Assembly: GCA_013399115.1 (NCBI GenBank)
Contig: VXAA01006530.1
Span: forward strand, 631,456-695,455
Length of the DNA: 64,000 bases
Origin: Anseranas semipalmata
Lineage: Eukaryota > Chordata > Aves > Anseriformes > Anseranatidae
Direction: 5' to 3'
Positions 24,704 through 37,251 of the stretch are shown here, piece by piece (the stretch's first letter is position 1; every line of letters starts with the position of its first letter). The notes beneath the pieces are model-generated. The model was not told where the DNA came from. It searched no databases and saw only the letters and a program-made list of their open reading frames with translations. The translations under genes and the position numbers were made by a program.

Positions 24704-27179
24704 ATGTGAAGCTGAGATGGCCACATGCTACTGCTTGCCACTAACATTTCCTGGCAACCCTCTCATGGCGTGTGCTATTCTGCGCACCCGAGTTTGACTT
24801 CTGATGAAGTAAACCCCACATTTTTCTCCCACAAAAAATGCTGTATGCTGGAATGCATACTCCTCTTTTCTTTATAGGTTGACCTTTTTAGGTGTAGGTC
24901 TACAAATCTGTGAAGCTGGAAGCAAACAGTGTTTTCTCCAGGTGAAAGAGAGAGGTGACGGTTTAGGTAGTTGGAATAAAAAGTACTGGTCCTGCTTAAC
25001 TGAGATATCTAATGGTGTAGTGCAAAACAGGGAGTCTGCAAGACATAATGTGCATAAAAGGTGAAGAGTCGATACTTAAATCGACTTAAAGGACTAAGTG
25101 TTCTTTTAAAAATATATATAGCAGTATTTCCTTTAAAAAAAAAAAGTCTTAATTCATCTTGCAATATTAACTGTTTGATCATATGACATTTTAAGAAGAT
25201 GCACACATTTTAATTCAGTGTGACTGTATCTGAAAGGTGCTGTGTGCTCTGAATATGCTCTAAGATGGAGAAGCTGAACTGTCCATTCAGTCACACACAA
25301 AACTGGGTCTGCTGTGAAGCTGGAGTCGCTGTTGGTGTATTAAATTCACAGTTGTGTAGAACAGAGCAAGTGTGAGTTGTGTTGTTAGTACAAAAAAAAA
25401 AACTAGTCTAGTGTGTTTTGGTCATGATTTCTGGTAACTTTGTGAATACTAGAATCAGAAGAGGGTACAGAAGTGCTGCCTTCTAGCAATACCTGATGTC
25501 CTGTCATGTTTTATTGCCCTATGGATAGCTGTTTTGTAGAAACTCCAGAATGCTTTTCATCTGTGCAGTTAACAGGAGATATATTCTGCTTACCTAAATT
25601 TTGTGTTGGAGTCAACACAGTGTTGAATGTGAAAAATTTTATTGTAGTTAGTCCATCATTGCAAGATCAGATTTTTGTCATCCAAAGGGAATAGTGACCT
25701 TGCTAAGTGTAGGAAGAGGAGCTGTGTTGCAGTAGTGGCATGTTTTTGATCTTAAACTGAGAAGCAGTACATGCTTCTGTTTGCAGATCCTGACTTACCT
25801 GCAACAAAAGTAATTATAGTATTGTATAGGCTGAATAGACACAGTTCCATATAAATTAAATGAGTAACCACTACTTGTGGAAATTGAATTTCATCAAATG
25901 TGGCTCTGTACAAAAACTACTTGTGGTATATTGGCACTCAAGTTTGAGTTCCTTTGTTGCTTCTGTTGAAATAGAAGGTAAACCTTTTCTTGACTTTGCA
26001 GTCCTCCAGTTCTCTTCTTACGGTTTTACCTGTGCTGGCAGTATGGGGTGTCTGTTTTTAGATGCTGTGGAGATTTTGTTCACATAACTTCCACAGAAGT
26101 AGAGACCTGCAGTTAGTGGTTTTTCTTGGTGCTGTAATGAATTTGTGTAGAAGATATACAAGATGACTTATAATTTCAAAAGTCTCTGTATTTAGAACAA
26201 ACAAACGAGCAAGCTATGCCTTAGTGACATTAAATTAATGCCGAGGGACATAAAGAAACAATCTAGAAGATGGTGGGTGCCTGTGTGCTTGCCATTGTGA
26301 TCTGTCTTTTTCCTGTGTGAAGCTTGCGTTTATTCATAGGTTTTGTGTACATAGCTGACTTCATTTAAACTTACATGGATTCAGTGTGTGTAGTTTTTCA
26401 TGCACTAGATTGTTCTATTGTCGAGCATCAATAATGCCATTGTAGTGCAAGTCACAGCCTAGTGAGATATCTTAGGAATTCATATTTAAGAAAATCCAAG
26501 TTCAAGTTCAGTTTGAAATTAATAATGTTAAAACTCTTAGGGAAGAGAAAAAGTGTGGCAAGAAGCTCTGTAATTGAACGCAAATGTATGGCGTAATTGT
26601 TTTAGAGGTTATTTAATTCTGTTTATGGCATCTGTAAAAGATATGTACTTAAAAGACAAATAGAAGGAGGAATGTTTAGTTTTTCTTTTGATAGTTTTCT
26701 ATCATTTTATATCATATAAAAATGAATTTGCATTGTGGCAGGATTTACTTATCAGTCTGTTTTACCACGCACACCTCTAAAATTATATAGTTTAATGTGG
26801 TGTTCATTTACATAATTTAGAAGTGAATAGTAAAATATGCAATTTTGCAGAGAAGATCTTTAAAATACTCTGATTATTGGCATCACCAATAACAGCTCAG
26901 ATGGGGTAAAGCAGCTCTGTTTATAGACACCCTCACACTCAACATAAGATTATGTTCCAAGTTTTTTGTCACTACATGAAAAGTCACTTTTGGCTTGTAT
27001 CATTACTTTGAATTTCTTTTAAGTCTCTTTTTTTTCTTTTCCCCCCTTTGGGGTATGATGAAACAAATACCAGTTGAGTAGTTAAAGCTTGTTTTTGGAA
27101 GAAGAAAAAAATGCCCAAATTTTGGGATATTATTCTGGAAGAGAAACCATAGAAACCCATTGCTGTGATTCATCGCTGA
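24704..27179. other. Unassigned AT-rich DNA
   Basis: No gene is recognised. It contains a 20-bp palindrome at 25067-25086 (AGTCGAT-ACTTAA-ATCGACT), with two CpGs in otherwise CpG-poor DNA. A-runs occur at 25134-25145 and 25391-25401. Frames are short and motif-free. Confidence 0.5.
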
Positions 27180-27770
27180 GTGGTGGAGGCAGGCTGGGCC
27201 CTGTGGCCCCTGGGACCTCAGGGACGCCAGGCCCCGGCGCAGGCTGCCCAGCGCCGCGTCCAGGCGGCGGCGGAAGCCCCAGGGAGGGGACCCCACAGCC
27301 CAGGGCAGCCCCTGCCAGGGCTCCGGCACCACGCAGCACAGAGGTGCTGCCTGACGGTCAGAGGGAGCCTCCTGGGCTCCGGTGTGGGCCCGGGGCCTCC
27401 TGTCCTGGCACTGGGCGCCGCGGAAAGGAGCCCGGCTCCGTCCTTTCGCATCCTCCCTTCAGGTGTTTGTACTCATGACTGAGAACCGCGGTCCCGCTCT
27501 CTGTCAGTGAGGTGCTGCTTCCGCCTCGGCCTCCCCGCTGTCCTCTTCCAGCCTGGCCACCAGCCATGGTGCCGCCACTGGAGCTCTGGTCCCCGAGTCC
27601 GCGCCGGAGCCGCCTGTGGGGCGCGAGGAGGGAGCTCGGCCTGCCATGGTGCTCCTGCTGCTAGCGCCTGAGCAGCACCGGGTACTGCGGCAGTGGCTGG
27701 AAGTCTTGAAGGCTTCACAACGTTCATCGCAAAACCGTGTTACTATGGAAAAGCGGCGTTCGCTCTTTTG
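27180..27770. promoter_or_regulatory. CpG-island-like block, candidate promoter
   Basis: An abrupt GC-rich block inside AT-rich DNA. By eye I count roughly forty or more CpGs in under 600 bp, densest at 27213-27280 and 27590-27650. The long overlapping frames on both strands here (129, 100 and 101 codons) are explained by scarcity of stop codons and have no recognisable domains; the proteins are Ala/Gly/Pro/Arg rich. Just outside the island, the sequence returns to AT-rich with GTTACTATGGAAA, loosely RFX X-box-like, at about 27737-27749. It could be the first exon and promoter of a gene or lncRNA, or a GC-rich repeat or retrocopy I do not recognise. Confidence 0.4.
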
Positions 27771-28377
27771 ACAAGTGTGACACTTAACCAAGGAACAAAA
27801 ATAATACAAACCGCACAGTATACCAACTGAGGAGGGAGTTGTCTGTGCAGACAGTTTGTTGACACTTTGTTGGAAAAGATTTCTCTAATCTGCTTGTTGG
27901 GTGGGATCAAATGAAAATAGATTTGAGTTCTGCAGCGTTTTGAGCATTGTGTTGGGGATGTTGCTACCATGTACGGCTTGGGAGTCGAGGCACAGTTGTT
28001 GCATGTTCAGGGCCTGGATGTTAACACAGACTGTCCAGCCCTGGTGAAGTAAATGCAAGTGGCTTGTTAGAAAAAGCAGAATCCAACGTTTAAGCACTTT
28101 TTTTTAAATCAATCTCTCTCATTTCACAGCTTTCCATGAATATGCTAAACTGTACGATGCGCAGGTCTTTTCAAATTTGAAAATAGTATGTCTTTTTTCT
28201 TTCTTTTTTTAAGATTGTTTTGAAAACACGGATGCAGTGAAGACAAACTCGCATTTTTTTTCATGTGGTGTAGGCTGTTAGAACTGACACCCATGAAGGT
28301 TTATGCGAGCAAAACATAAAAACATGCTCATGAAATTGTTTTTGTTTGTTTGTTTTTTCAGTTTCGCAGTTTGATAG
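27771..28377. other. Unassigned DNA between two GC-rich patches
   Basis: AT-rich sequence with short motif-free frames. No repeat family or exon is recognised. Confidence 0.45.
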
Positions 28378-28530
28378 GACACAGCGCGGTGGAGCGCGGG
28401 GTGCTCTCCCCTTGCCCGGGCGGGCCAGCACAGCTGCCCCGGCGTAGCCCGGGGGACGCCCGCTTTGCTGCCCCTTGCCTCCTGGCGGTGCCCAGCTCGC
28501 GATCTGGAGCCCGGACAGCCCTGGGTGGAT
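28378..28530. promoter_or_regulatory. Second GC-rich, CpG-rich patch
   Basis: About 150 bp rich in CpG (for example AGCGCGGTGGAGCGCGGGG and GCCCGGGCGGGCC), about 0.6 kb from the larger GC-rich block. The minus-strand frame 28261-28611 and the plus-strand frame 28350-28550 cross it but show no known motif. It may be part of the same promoter region or an unrelated GC-rich relic. Confidence 0.3.
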
Positions 28531-31500
28531 GTTGTTTTGGAGCCCTTTGAATGTGAATGTGAAGCAGTTTGTCTGTCCTTTGCTGCGCAAGAATTCTCTT
28601 TTAAAAAACAAAGCTGTAGCTATGAAGTAGCCTATTTGTCCTAAAACTTATGAAAAGGAGGGGGAGGGAGTGCTGGGACCCATCTTTACAACAACAATCA
28701 GCCTTTGTAAGGTTTCATTCCAGGCTAATGGCTGGTGAAATTGTTCTGGGTAGTTAAAATGAAATGAAATGAATTAAAGAACATGAAGGAGAGCAAGCAG
28801 AATGGTTTATTGCTTTTCTTTGAAGGCACAATAGCTATACTCTGTCTCTTTTTGTTACTCATATCTGTGTGGCGGATATTTAAAGTCGGGGTTTTGAATA
28901 GCATGATGGCTAAATGAGGGCTATAAATCGAGGGCTATGGTGCACAATCCTAGTGCTAGCAAGTACTAAAACACAATACCAGAGAGGCTGGGGTCTAAAA
29001 TTGTTTTAAACTGATGAATATGCAGACATAAAAACAAGAAAATGTATACATTCCCTCCCGGAAAACCTCCAGAAAACACTAATGACCGATATTTTAAAAC
29101 GGCAAACAAGTATTTTAAACATGTTAACGCTTCTAATTTATGCTGGAATGTTGCTGATATTTCCTTAGAAGCCTGAAAATCCATACTCCAGAATTGAAGT
29201 GCGTAAAACATGAAGTAGTCAAATATTTTTATTAATGTGAAAATGTCAAAATGTCAAGTTACTGTATAGTATTTTGTTTATGTACTTACAAATTTAGCCA
29301 AAACAATTTTTTTTTTCTTTTGCAAATGTGTTAGCTTGCTGATAGCAGCACAAAAGTTTCCCAAAATGGGATAATGCAGCTTAAAAAGCACCTGGTTTGA
29401 GACTGTTGTTACACAGCTGAAAAAATAAAGTGTCATATCAGGTTGGGGTCACGTTTGTCTAAGAAAAACTAACAGGAGGATTTTTATTGTCAACACAGGA
29501 GATGAGCAGAACGATAAGGGCAAATTATACTCTCTGATCCACCCCTCTGTTATAGAAGTGACTAGAGATTAAAGCCTCAGCCAGGAATTTCATTACTCTT
29601 ATACATTTTTCACAAAGGCAGCATTTGCAAAAATATGGGTAAAGAAGGGTCAGAAATTTTCATGGAGGAATGAGGTCATTTTGACTGTGTGTGCATGCAT
29701 ATATATACACACACACTGCTATAAACATATTTAGAACCAAAAAAGATACATAATGCATCTTTTAAAGTTAGTGCCTAGGCTTTAGATTACATAAAAATGA
29801 AAGTGGATGATTGTTAGTACTTAGTTAATGTTATGTGAAAGATCTGTATTGTGTTTTTGGAGGGGGATGGGAGGGGAAGCTAAAACATTAGCATAAGAAT
29901 ATAAACTACATTGAAGAGAATTTAGAATATTATGAGGTAGTAAAAAGTGAAAGATTTTTAGGAGGTGAAGAGTACAGAATTTGGTTATTTTCCAAATAAA
30001 AAAAGATTATTATCAGTGTTGGTTTTATTGCCACTCAATTAAGCAAAGCCCAGAGTCTGGGAAGCTTGTTTTGGGGATTTTTCTAAAACAATAGTTCTTG
30101 AAGATTTTTGTAGTTGTCTCCACAAGAGATTGGCAATGCCGAGTCCAACTCTCTCCCTAGCTTTTCCTGGCAAGTTGGTACCTCAGGTGCTTCCAGTCGG
30201 TCCTTATCCATCCTAGAACAAGCAATGTTGTCTCTGCTCCAAGGATGCTTCTCTACCTGCAGCTTTTGTACTTGCTGTGCCAGAGGCCGTAAACATGGCT
30301 GGATGTCGCTGCAGTGTCCCAGAACCAGCTGGGTGCCTTTGTGCTCCACTCTGCTCTGCTCCTGCTTCGCTCGGTGTTTGCAGATACACGAGCCAACCTC
30401 TGTGGAGCCTGTTATGGCTGAACTTCCACACTAGAGTAGACAGACACCAACCATCCTGTGGTTGTTGAGGTAGCTCAGCTGACTTTTCAAGTAGTGCTGC
30501 GTTTTCATTTTATTCACCTTTTTTTTTCTTATACTAAAAGTCAAAGCATTTTTCCTTAACACTTTTTCTTTAGTATTTGTGTATTTAATAGTGACTGTCT
30601 GTCTGTGGTGAAATGTAGAAGTAGCTAACCTTAATTATTTATACACAGTGGTGACTCCACTTTAACTGTAGACTCAATTCCTATAGAAGTATTATGTACA
30701 CAAAAAAAAGTGGGGTGGGAGGGAGGTATACTAAGTCAGTGTGGTGCATTGCGATCTGCTCCTGGGTCACACGGCCTACAGCTGCCCATCAGCATTGTGA
30801 GATTTGTCTTGTGAGACTCTGTTGGTGTGATGGGTGGTACCAGAGTGATTTTTAATTTTTGGAGTGTGCAGATTTGTCCATATTAGTTGGAGAGCCAGCC
30901 TGCACCAGTACCCTTGCTTCCTTGCCTTTCACCAAAGGAAACCTAGTGAGGAAGGAAGATAAAGACCCAAGTGAAGATAAAGCCCCAAGTGGGGCCTATG
31001 GAAGTAAGAGGAGAAGTGGCACATACGGCCAGGAAGCTGGATGAGAGCTGCGATGTGCCCCACGGTATTTGCCTCAATTGCTACTGAACTGTTTTTAGCT
31101 TCTCACTTATGGGCCAATACTGGGTCAGGATGACCCAGTTTTATCAGCAGCAAGTATGGTAAGCCGTAGGGCTTCAGTAAAAGAGCAAATGGGGGAGTAG
31201 AAGCAGTATTAGAAGCAGAAATCTTAATTGTAGCCTGAATGTTTTGTATGCGTGAAGCTGTTGCACAACCTGAGAAAGAAAGAAGCACTCATATTAAGTA
31301 ATTTCATCCATCAGATTTAGGAAATGAATTAATTCCTACCCTATGCCTTGCCGTGAAATTGCTGTTTGGTATTGCCAATCTATCATTCAAGAGCACCGCT
31401 GCACCTAGCTTTGTTTGTTTGTAGTTGTTTCCTTTCCTAATATGTTAATACACAAGGTTTTATTTGTAAATGCTTTACCTTAAATAGGAGGTACCAGAAC

Positions 31501-32058
31501 GTGAGAACCAAAATAGCAATTGGCTTTGTGTTTGGTTGATAAGAAGCCCACAAGCATGCTTGCTACCACTGCTGAATAGTAGCATTCGTGTTTCCTACTT
31601 GGGAAGCTTTTTAAATGTCTAAAATGTGGTAGGTGACTGACATCTGCTTATGCAGACACCAAGAAAAGCTTTTTATAGTCATGCACTTAAAACTTTCAAC
31701 GTACAGCAGATGTGTGTCCATGAAAATATTTATTATGTTCCATCTAGAATGGTCCATTTTTAACCTACTGCTAGTATACTTCCATAATGAGCATGTTACA
31801 TGGGGATTGTGTTTACATTAATAAAAATTTTCACTGCTTCACTCTATATCTGTTGTTGGATAAGAATAGTTTACAGGGCATAATGAATGAGTGGCTCTAT
31901 GCATAATAGCATCAAATTAATCAAAACGTAAGGTGCTCTCTGCTTCTTAATACTGTTTTCCTTGCAGAAGTTTGTTGAGTTGGCTGCAAAACAGATTCTT
32001 GTATTAAAATGTATCTTGGTTCCCTTTTAAAAAAAAACGCCTTATTCTTTAATAAATT
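28531..32058. other. Unassigned AT-rich DNA
   Basis: No gene is recognised. Sub-blocks at about 28720-28960 and 29290-29470 are non-repetitive and enhancer-like in texture, but weaker candidates than the one at 20.1 kb. A moderately GC-rich stretch at 30110-30470 keeps frames open on both strands (106 codons plus, 88 and 72 minus) without recognisable domains. An alternating TG/CA/TA repeat lies at 29685-29716. Confidence 0.45.
29685..29716 (+). repeat. TG/CATG/TA/CA compound microsatellite
   Basis: TGTGTGTGCATGCATATATATACACACACAC, an almost palindromic alternating purine-pyrimidine stretch. Confidence 0.8.
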
Positions 32059-32072
32059 AAAAAAAAAAAAAA
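32059..32072 (+). repeat. Poly(A) 14-mer
   Basis: Fourteen A preceded by TTTAATAAATT, which contains AATAAA. It could mark the 3' end of a retroposed transcript, but upstream sequence is unrecognised. Confidence 0.7.
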
Positions 32073-34329
32073 GGCGGGGGAGATCCCCTCTGACAACACA
32101 TGCAAACCCTCTTAAGATTACTCAGTTATGACAAGAATGCCGTACTAGACTATATGTTTAAGAGGCTTAACTATGACTTTGGGGGCTGTCACAAATACCG
32201 AGTGGTGGTGAAAATCAGAACAGTAGCTCATAAGTCAGGTTTCTGGGGTTTGTAGCCTGGTTCTCCCCGAGCGATCAGCGTCTGACCTATTGAACCAGAC
32301 TGTTGCCTTCCAGTTTTCATTGCAGCTGAAAGCCATTGCTGGTGTTCTGGACATCCAGTGATGGAAACTGGAGCCATTTCATATTTGTGTGCTTTTAAAA
32401 ATGAAATAAAAAGGAATTAAAGCCTTCCACAGACAACACAGCAACTGGTATTACAGTATACTGCAGTTAGTGGTACCATAGTGTAATGTAGCGTTGTACT
32501 ACAAGTGATACTTTTATTTCCATTAAGTAAAGTCCTTGGGGAGAAAAATGCAAGTAATACATAGCTTAAGGTGCCTACCTCTTCCTGTTTTTTTTCTACA
32601 TATACTTTGGGTACTCATGCAGTTATCCCTTGTTCAGGCTTTTCAGCTATTTTATTATTGAATTTTGCATAAACGAGCAGTATTACCAAAATACTTTTCT
32701 GATGTGTTTTTGTAGTACTCTCATCTTTCTTGTAGGAGCTTGAGAGCTGATGAGGACGACTGTGATGCACTGTTTTGCATTAACATTTTTAGACTGTTGT
32801 TAATGTCACTGATGAAATTCTGTAATAACACAATGAATTCACAGTAATTTAACATGGAATAAAGAACTTATAATATTGATCTTTCTGGGTTATTACATTT
32901 GCTTTTAAAGGTAAATGAAGCATTAACACCTGAGACTGCAACATTGATCATAACATCGTCACCGTAAAAGCCTAATGGCTGTCAGTGTACTTCAGAGTTG
33001 ATATAAAGAGCAGCCTACCTTTAAATCAGGTGATTAACTTGCTTATCTGTGCCGAAGCTGGAAGAGCGTTTCCACCGAGTTTCAACAAAGAGCAGATTCG
33101 CAGGTTCTGCTTTTGGCCACGTTGTGGGAGTTTGCCGATGATGTGACATTAAATTTCTGATTGCTGAGCATCAAGTGGGCTTCCTGTGATGAATACTCTG
33201 GTCTTTTCATAGGAGTCCTGTTGTGTTCGAAACCGTTCCCAGAAAATACATTTGAGGTGCATAGGAATAGAGATACTCCTGGATTTTGATCTTTTTGGTG
33301 TTATCCCTGTGGAGAACTGACCTGGAAATGTCACAGGCTGCCACCGATGGCTTTCGTGAAGGACCAGAAAAAGTCACAATGATATTAGGGGATCAAGTTT
33401 AGCATTCTTAGGGTAAGAAGTGTTGAGAAGATAGCTTTTGAAAGTAAGGTCTATTTCCAGTGTTGTAAGTTGTGTGTATGTACATATAAATACTGTTTTC
33501 AGGTAGAAAACTTTGTTTTAGCTTAACAATATCTTTCTAATTTGGAAATGATTGTTTCAATTTTGATAGTAGGTTCCCGTGCTTCCTTAATTGTCTTTCA
33601 TACTTTTTTTTGTATTTCAGCAAAAAAAGGATTTGCATGTGGATCCTATTTTTGATTACTATGTTTTTAATAAAACACAAAAATTTCTGAAAGCCTTTCC
33701 TAGCAATCAAATTTAAATTTAAGGTCTAAGAAGTTCTAGAAAATAGAGTTCTAAAGTAATTTTGAGAGAAGAGGTTAATACTAGATTTGTGTGGTTTCTG
33801 TTCAGAAACGCGAAGACCTGTGTAGTAATATATGATTCTCAAAGGCATCTCCCACTTCTGCTATTTTTTCTTTTTCTCCTTCTACTGTATTTGCCCTTTT
33901 TTTTTCTGATAACTGAGTATATATTGAATTTAGGGGGTGCTGGGAGGGCAGGAAATAAAAAGACCTGACATTTAATGTTGGTGGCAATATGTATTTTGTA
34001 CAGAAAACCTTGCACTAAGATGCAAAAATCAAACTAGATCAAGGGAAGAAATTAGTGTGATCTGAAAATGGCTAATGAGCAAACACTGGGGGGGAGGGGA
34101 GGCATGATTTCTCCCCGCCCCCTTTTTTTTTCTTTCCCCAGTCAAGACTGCCTTTGGAGTCTTGAAGGTACCTGACAACCGGTAAGGCTGGGTGTTGATT
34201 TTTTGGGTCTAAAAATATAGTGAAGTCGAATGAACTAATAAAGGTCACATGATTTAGTTTTTTTTCCTTTTAACTAGTTTAGCAGAAAGCAATTAAGAGA
34301 GCTCATTCTAGTGGCTAATCAAAATCATA
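32073..34329. other. Unassigned AT-rich DNA
   Basis: No gene is recognised. G-runs and C-runs flank 34088-34140 (GGGGGGGAGGGGAGG, then CCCCGCCCCC and T9). The frames are short and motif-free. Confidence 0.5.
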
Positions 34330-34760
34330 AACCAGAACACAAAATAAAGGCAAAAGTATAAATTAGCGCTACTGAAAAGATGCTCCCAAACCAGCTGTGC
34401 TTACATACATCAAGTTTACATTATTAACTACACCATTTCTCCAACCAATATGTTGTCAGCACAGTGGAATGAAGCCTTCATCTCTACCCATTATTTCTTT
34501 TCATAAAAACTAAAATAACTTCATCATGAAATAAGATGGAAAATAAAGTCGCAGAAGATGCACTGTTGAAAATACGCAGTTTCATTCAAATGTATTTGTT
34601 CAAAAAATGGTGAAACTGCCTTTGGAGAGTTTGTTTAAGAGGAGCTGCAGAGCTTGCTAAGATAAAGATGAAAAATGGGTGTGCAAGATGGCGTGCTGTT
34701 AGTCCCCCTGTTGGGCTGACAGATCATTCCAAGAGTGGCATCAGGGCAGGGAGACATCAG
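34330..34760. promoter_or_regulatory. Candidate conserved non-coding element
   Basis: A non-repetitive block with enhancer-like words: TATAAATTAGCGCTACTG, CATTATTAACTACACC, CCAACCAATATG (CCAAT core), ATTCAAATGTATTTG and GCTAAGATAAAGATG (GATA core). Stops in all frames rule out a long exon. Conservation cannot be tested from this window. Confidence 0.28.
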
Positions 34761-35869
34761 CTTCAGTAATGGAGAGATGTCTGGTGGAAAGATTGCTCTA
34801 TCACGGTGATGGGTTCCTCACACATTATAAATCTAAGATTGTTCTTTCCTGCCACGGAAATGAGCAGCTCTTTCTCCTTCCTAGAATGAAATGTCGGCTA
34901 GAGAAAGGAACAGAAATGAAAACGAAAAGTGAGGAAAGTTATCTTTTTAACATAAATCTCTTGTGGAAACAGTATCAGACCTATTAGTGATTTGAAAAAC
35001 AGCACTATGCCAATCCTCTACCTCCGGGGGGAAAGCAACAAGCCGTTTTATGGCATCTCCCCTCTCCCTTCCCTTGTGCTTTTAATCTAGGAGCAGTAGC
35101 GATGGAGTGCTCTAAATTTCTGCGTGAAAGTGAGGTCCAAGGTGATGACAGCTCAGGGAGCTGCTGTCCATGCTGCAATGAAAAGTTGGGAAAAGGAGAC
35201 GTGTTCATTGCCTTAAGATCACAACAAGGAATCAACAAAGTGTGGTCAGCCAGCGCCGCCTGCGGCACATGCTTGTCTGGCTTGATGTCCTTGAGAAATA
35301 CGGGGATCTGCCCGTGGCACATGCCTAGCCTGTCCATAAAAGCTAGGTCTAAACGCAAGAAAACTTTTTTCTTTTTTTTTCTCTCTCCCTGTTGCTGCCA
35401 TTTTTGCACCCTATGTGTAGCTTAGTTTCATCTTATGCTTGGTATGAGGAAGCTTTGTAACAGGGTTTGCCTTGCATCCTTCTGAGTTTGCTCAAAATGC
35501 TTTGGTAGTCCTGAAAATAATGCTTATCGTTATGTTGTCCTGAGAGACAGCGACAAAACTGGTGAACTGCAAGGTTTTTGTTGTGCTACTAAGCAAGTAC
35601 TTTAGATCCTTCATATTCCTAAATAAATAAAGATACACAAAAAGACATAATTAATCTTGGCAAATTTATATGAGCTTTGATTAAGCTCAGGTAGCTTGTC
35701 AGTACAGATTTCATGAAAGGAAACAGAAATTTAGATGTAATCATTCATCTAACTTGCAAGGGGAATGTGAAACAGAACTAGTTTTTAAATATAATTCAAA
35801 CCAGACAGAAAAGTGGATTGTTAGATACAATATAATGTGGTTTTCCATGGGTAGATCATGCTAAGATGA
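34761..35869. other. Unassigned DNA
   Basis: Frames at 35102-35425 (plus, 107 codons, cysteine-rich but ending in a translated T-run) and 35005-35409 (minus, 134 codons) overlap and have no known domain. They are probably fortuitous. No repeat is recognised. Confidence 0.4.
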
Positions 35870-36480
35870 CTTGATAGCTATGTTTGATAAGATTACTGGT
35901 TTTCTAGACATAGGAAAGGCTGTCTCCCCTGTCTGGACTTGTGTAGAGCATGTAGTATGGGAAATTATAGGAGGGGCTGGTAAAAAGGGGGAACTCATGG
36001 AGGAAGTGTAAGGTGAGTTAAATGCTTGGGGATATAAAATATAGTTTGATACTATCAGGCTTAAGGAAGGTTACTGATTGAGTTTTCAAGGATTCTTTGG
36101 TGGCTGATCTTATTTAATATTTTTAGTGATCACCTTGGCACAAAGACTGGGAGTGTGGTAATGCAATTTGCTGATGACAAATGTAAGAAGATATTGTCAA
36201 TATATAGGAGGATTTTAAAAAGACAACTTGGTGATGTGAAGGACTGGAGTAGTGGAAATGGGATGAAAATCAGTAGATTGAGGCCAATAATTCACTTAAG
36301 AGGTATGCTAAACCTGAGGCATTAGGCCACACAATATAGCTGATAAAAAGAGAGAGACTATACAAGACCCTGAGGGAAGGGGTGGTATAGACCAGTGAGA
36401 GAGTGCATCCGTTCCTGTTAAACTCAGATAATTCAAGTTGTTCCAGGTCGAGTCTTGCCAATGTCCTGAGCAGGAGCACT
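35870..36480 (+). mobile_element. Ancient CR1-like LINE, ORF2 polymerase region
   Basis: A heavily decayed reverse transcriptase region of a CR1-clade element in sense orientation. Near 35900 a short frame reads LDIGKAVSPV, corresponding to the family LDFSKAFDTV motif. From 36110 a continuous frame reads LFNIFSDHLGTKTGSVVMQ followed by FADD at 36167-36178. FADD is the catalytic aspartate pair of the polymerase active site. The frame then gives LKRQLGDVKDWSSGNGMKIS, matching the family segment after the active site. Sequence between these motifs is frameshifted. It is far older than the minus-strand CR1 copies nearby. The 36270-36479 minus-strand frame is only its antisense shadow. Confidence 0.75.
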
Positions 36481-37251
36481 AATAGTTGTTTTTGTAGGAA
36501 GTTCCACTCTTACTTTATCTAGATAATTCTTGTTATCTAGAACTATATTTGGCTTTTTGCACTGTGCTCACAGCAGTGACTTGCTGCCAGCTTACAGTCA
36601 CTAACAGATGTTCTACTCCACCATGAAGGCAACGGAAAGCCTCTAATAATGCTTGGAGTGCTCTCTTAAAATGCTTGTAACTCAATCTTAACTACTTTTA
36701 TCCATCTTGTTAAATAAATGTTTTCAGATATGTTTCCTTACTGGCTTTTCTTCACTTCTTGTTTTCTGCCTTTTCTCAGTTGTATATACCATCTCTTTTG
36801 TTTTAGTCTCTTAATCAACTGTATGTTTGTCTCAACTACTTTTTCAGATTCTTGTATCCCTTCTCATTTGTTCCTCCCTTGATATTTTTGTGTTTGTATT
36901 TATTGTTCTACATATTTATTTTTACATTCTACTTTCTTTTGTTTGTATAAACTGTGTGTTATGACTTTATTATGAGTAATCATTTGAATCCCTTCTGTGC
37001 CCAGTGGGATGCTCGGTTGTGTTAGACATTGCACATACAACATCTTTTGCTTCAAGTTTAGTCTTCTGACCAAAGCTTACAGTCCAAAAAGAAGTGACCT
37101 TCTTTTTTTTTTATATATATATTTTATTTTTTGCTTCTATTTGTGTAACAGAGGAGAAAGAACAAGCTGACCTTGATGAACATTAGAATACTGCCACTGT
37201 TTTGTTTCTCTTGCTGTCTTCTTTCTACATGCAAAAGAGGAAAGAAACATT
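36481..37251. other. Unassigned AT-rich DNA
   Basis: A T-rich, pyrimidine-biased stretch (about 36720-36960) with no gene. A T9 and (TA)n run lies at about 37103-37130. Confidence 0.5.

Noticed and set aside
27089..27809. Several overlapping 69-129 codon frames on both strands
   Set aside because: They lie in GC-rich sequence where stops are rare, overlap each other in all frames and encode Ala/Gly/Pro/Arg-rich peptides without motifs.
30083..30468. Overlapping frames of 63-106 codons at 30.1-30.5 kb
   Set aside because: Open on both strands through moderate GC content, with no recognisable protein features.
35005..35425. 107-codon cysteine-rich plus frame and 134-codon minus frame
   Set aside because: The plus frame ends in a translated T-run and Cys spacing matches no known zinc finger; the minus frame is its antisense overlap.
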